A stretch of 23,853 bases of DNA from a virus: the IMG/VR virus record IMGVR_UViG_3300010410_000008, positions 1-23,853 of that record. One strand, given 5' to 3'. The notes under the pieces were generated by a model. That model was given only the letters and a program-made list of their open reading frames with translations, made no database searches and had not been told where the DNA came from. Made by a program: the position numbers and the translations under genes. Each line of letters starts with the position of its first letter. Position 1 is the first letter of the stretch. Below are positions 22,831 to 23,853 of the stretch, piece by piece.

Positions 22831-23853
22831 ATCTTTTCACGCTCTTCATAGAATTTTTCTGCCACCTTTCTTAAGTTTAGATTGAAATCCACGTTCTCCC
22901 AAGGGAAGAGAGAGGAATTGAAGTGTCCATAGGTTGCTGTGTCTGAGTAGATTACATTTCTGAGGCGCAGCTTTTCTATGATGGCAGCTGGACGTAAGTT
23001 GAAGATCTCTTTTACCAGTTCAATTAAATCCTCATCACTAATTTTTCCCGTACCAAAGGAGGTCACATTTACTGAAACTGGATTTGCTTTTCCGATGGCA
23101 TAAGAAATAGCGACCTCGCATTTATCAGCAAGCCCGCTCCAAACAATATTCTTAGCAATGTACCTGGCCATATAAGCTCCACTTCTATCAACCTTAGTTG
23201 GATCCTTTCCGCAGAGTGCGCCGCCACCATGCGAAGCCAGACCACCATAGGTGTCCACCATGATCTTTCTGCCAGTCAGCCCGGTATCAGCAGCAGGGCC
23301 TCCTTCAACAAATCTGCCAGATGGATTGATGAGTATTTCGGTGTCATCATCCAGTGGGAAATCCTCAAAGCACTGCCAGAGCACATTATTTAAAATATCT
23401 GATTCTAATCTCTTTTGAGTTTTGTCCTTATGGTGCTGAACAGAAACCACAACAGTCTTAACGCGGATAGGTTTATCTCCGTCATACTCGACCGTTACTT
23501 GGGCTTTGCCATCTGGCAGGATGCCCTTGATTATTTTTCCTTTGCGACATTCATCAATACGCTTTACGATTCTATGAGAGAGAAGTAAAGGTAGAGGCAG
23601 CAGCTCACGAGTTTCATTGGTAGCATAGCCATAAACAGTGCCTTGATCACCAGCACCGATGGAACCATAAGGATCAATAATTCCATTTCTTGCTTCAAGT
23701 GCTGTATCCACACCAGCAGCAATATCTACACTTTGATGATGTACAAACACAAATACTGTAAATTTCCAAGGATTATAGCCCACCTCACGAAGTACATTTT
23801 TGACGATAAGGCGGATGTTGATTTTTTCGCTGCAGGTGATCTCGCCCGCCACG
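22827..23853 (-). CDS. metK: S-adenosylmethionine synthetase (MetK), N-terminus cut by window edge
   Basis: Residues correspond to the protein from about position 55 onward; the first ATP- and Mg-binding segment lies beyond the right edge. Visible family motifs are GAGDQG, LPLPLLLSHRIV, RFVEGGPAADTGLTGRKI, the P-loop-like GGGALCGKDPTKVDRSGAY and SYAIGKANPVSV. It makes SAM from methionine and ATP. The usual GGPxGDAGLTGRKI reads GGPAADTGLTGRKI here: Gly-Asp becomes Ala-Asp and Ala becomes Thr, a change near the active site, though the Asp and Lys remain. It ends in an ATGA overlap with the HNH gene, placing it in the phage operon. The apparent Val start codon at the edge is not a real start. 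Confidence 0.95.
   Translation of the reverse strand, partial: VAGEITCSEKINIRLIVKNVLREVGYNPWKFTVFVFVHHQSVDIAAGVDTALEARNGIIDPYGSIGAGDQGTVYGYATNETRELLPLPLLLSHRIVKRIDECRKGKIIKGILPDGKAQVTVEYDGDKPIRVKTVVVSVQHHKDKTQKRLESDILNNVLWQCFEDFPLDDDTEILINPSGRFVEGGPAADTGLTGRKIMVDTYGGLASHGGGALCGKDPTKVDRSGAYMARYIAKNIVWSGLADKCEVAISYAIGKANPVSVNVTSFGTGKISDEDLIELVKEIFNLRPAAIIEKLRLRNVIYSDTATYGHFNSSLFPWENVDFNLNLRKVAEKFYEEREKI

Noticed and set aside
1-23853. tRNA or rRNA genes, insertion sequences with transposase
   Set aside because: I saw no cloverleaf, no rRNA-like stretch and no transposase frame on either strand.

Overview
The window is most of a temperate siphovirus-type prophage, probably in a low-GC Gram-positive host of the class Clostridia. 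The grounds are AT-rich sequence, strong AAGGAGG ribosome binding sites, large serine recombinases with recombinase domain and zinc ribbon, a TcdE/phi29-like holin and an HK97-type head module. Naming a species would be guesswork.

Almost all phage genes lie on the minus strand and read from right to left. From the right edge they are: an early or metabolic block (S-adenosylmethionine synthetase cut by the window edge, an HNH endonuclease with zinc-finger and NUMOD-like parts, a ParB-adenine methyltransferase fusion, and a small 'virulence protein' family gene). A 150-base non-coding gap with four successive hairpins follows. Then come packaging and head (terminase large subunit, portal, ClpP-like prohead protease, HK97-fold capsid, head fibre), connector and tail completion, and tail (major tail protein with an Ig-like C-terminus, tail assembly chaperone with a programmed -1 frameshift, tape measure with eight exact 22-residue repeats, tail-associated protein, putative receptor-binding protein). 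Lysis (holin, amidase) and a recombination operon (a 74-residue SHOCT-like protein and three serine-recombinase-family genes, the middle one lacking the catalytic domain) complete the series. Terminator-like hairpins on the minus strand close or punctuate these blocks.

The left end differs. Bases 1-36 on the plus strand look like the last codons of a TrmA-family 23S rRNA uracil methyltransferase (rumA/rlmD), a gene known as an insertion site for some elements. They are followed by a hairpin, a run of about 30-base imperfect direct repeats and a plus-strand metallophosphoesterase gene that is very AT-rich. If the element is inserted at the rumA 3' end, the phosphoesterase is cargo carried at the phage tip, next to the recombinases.

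The points most worth attention are: the frameshift signal (A AAA AAC heptamer, 5-base spacer, perfect 10-bp stem) that adds an unannotated 67-residue extension to the tail chaperone; the recombinase trio; a likely ATC start of the terminase; the structured gap before the terminase with no small terminase gene in the window; two mutually exclusive hairpins over the ribosome binding site that opens the recombination operon; and the SAM synthetase-methyltransferase pairing.
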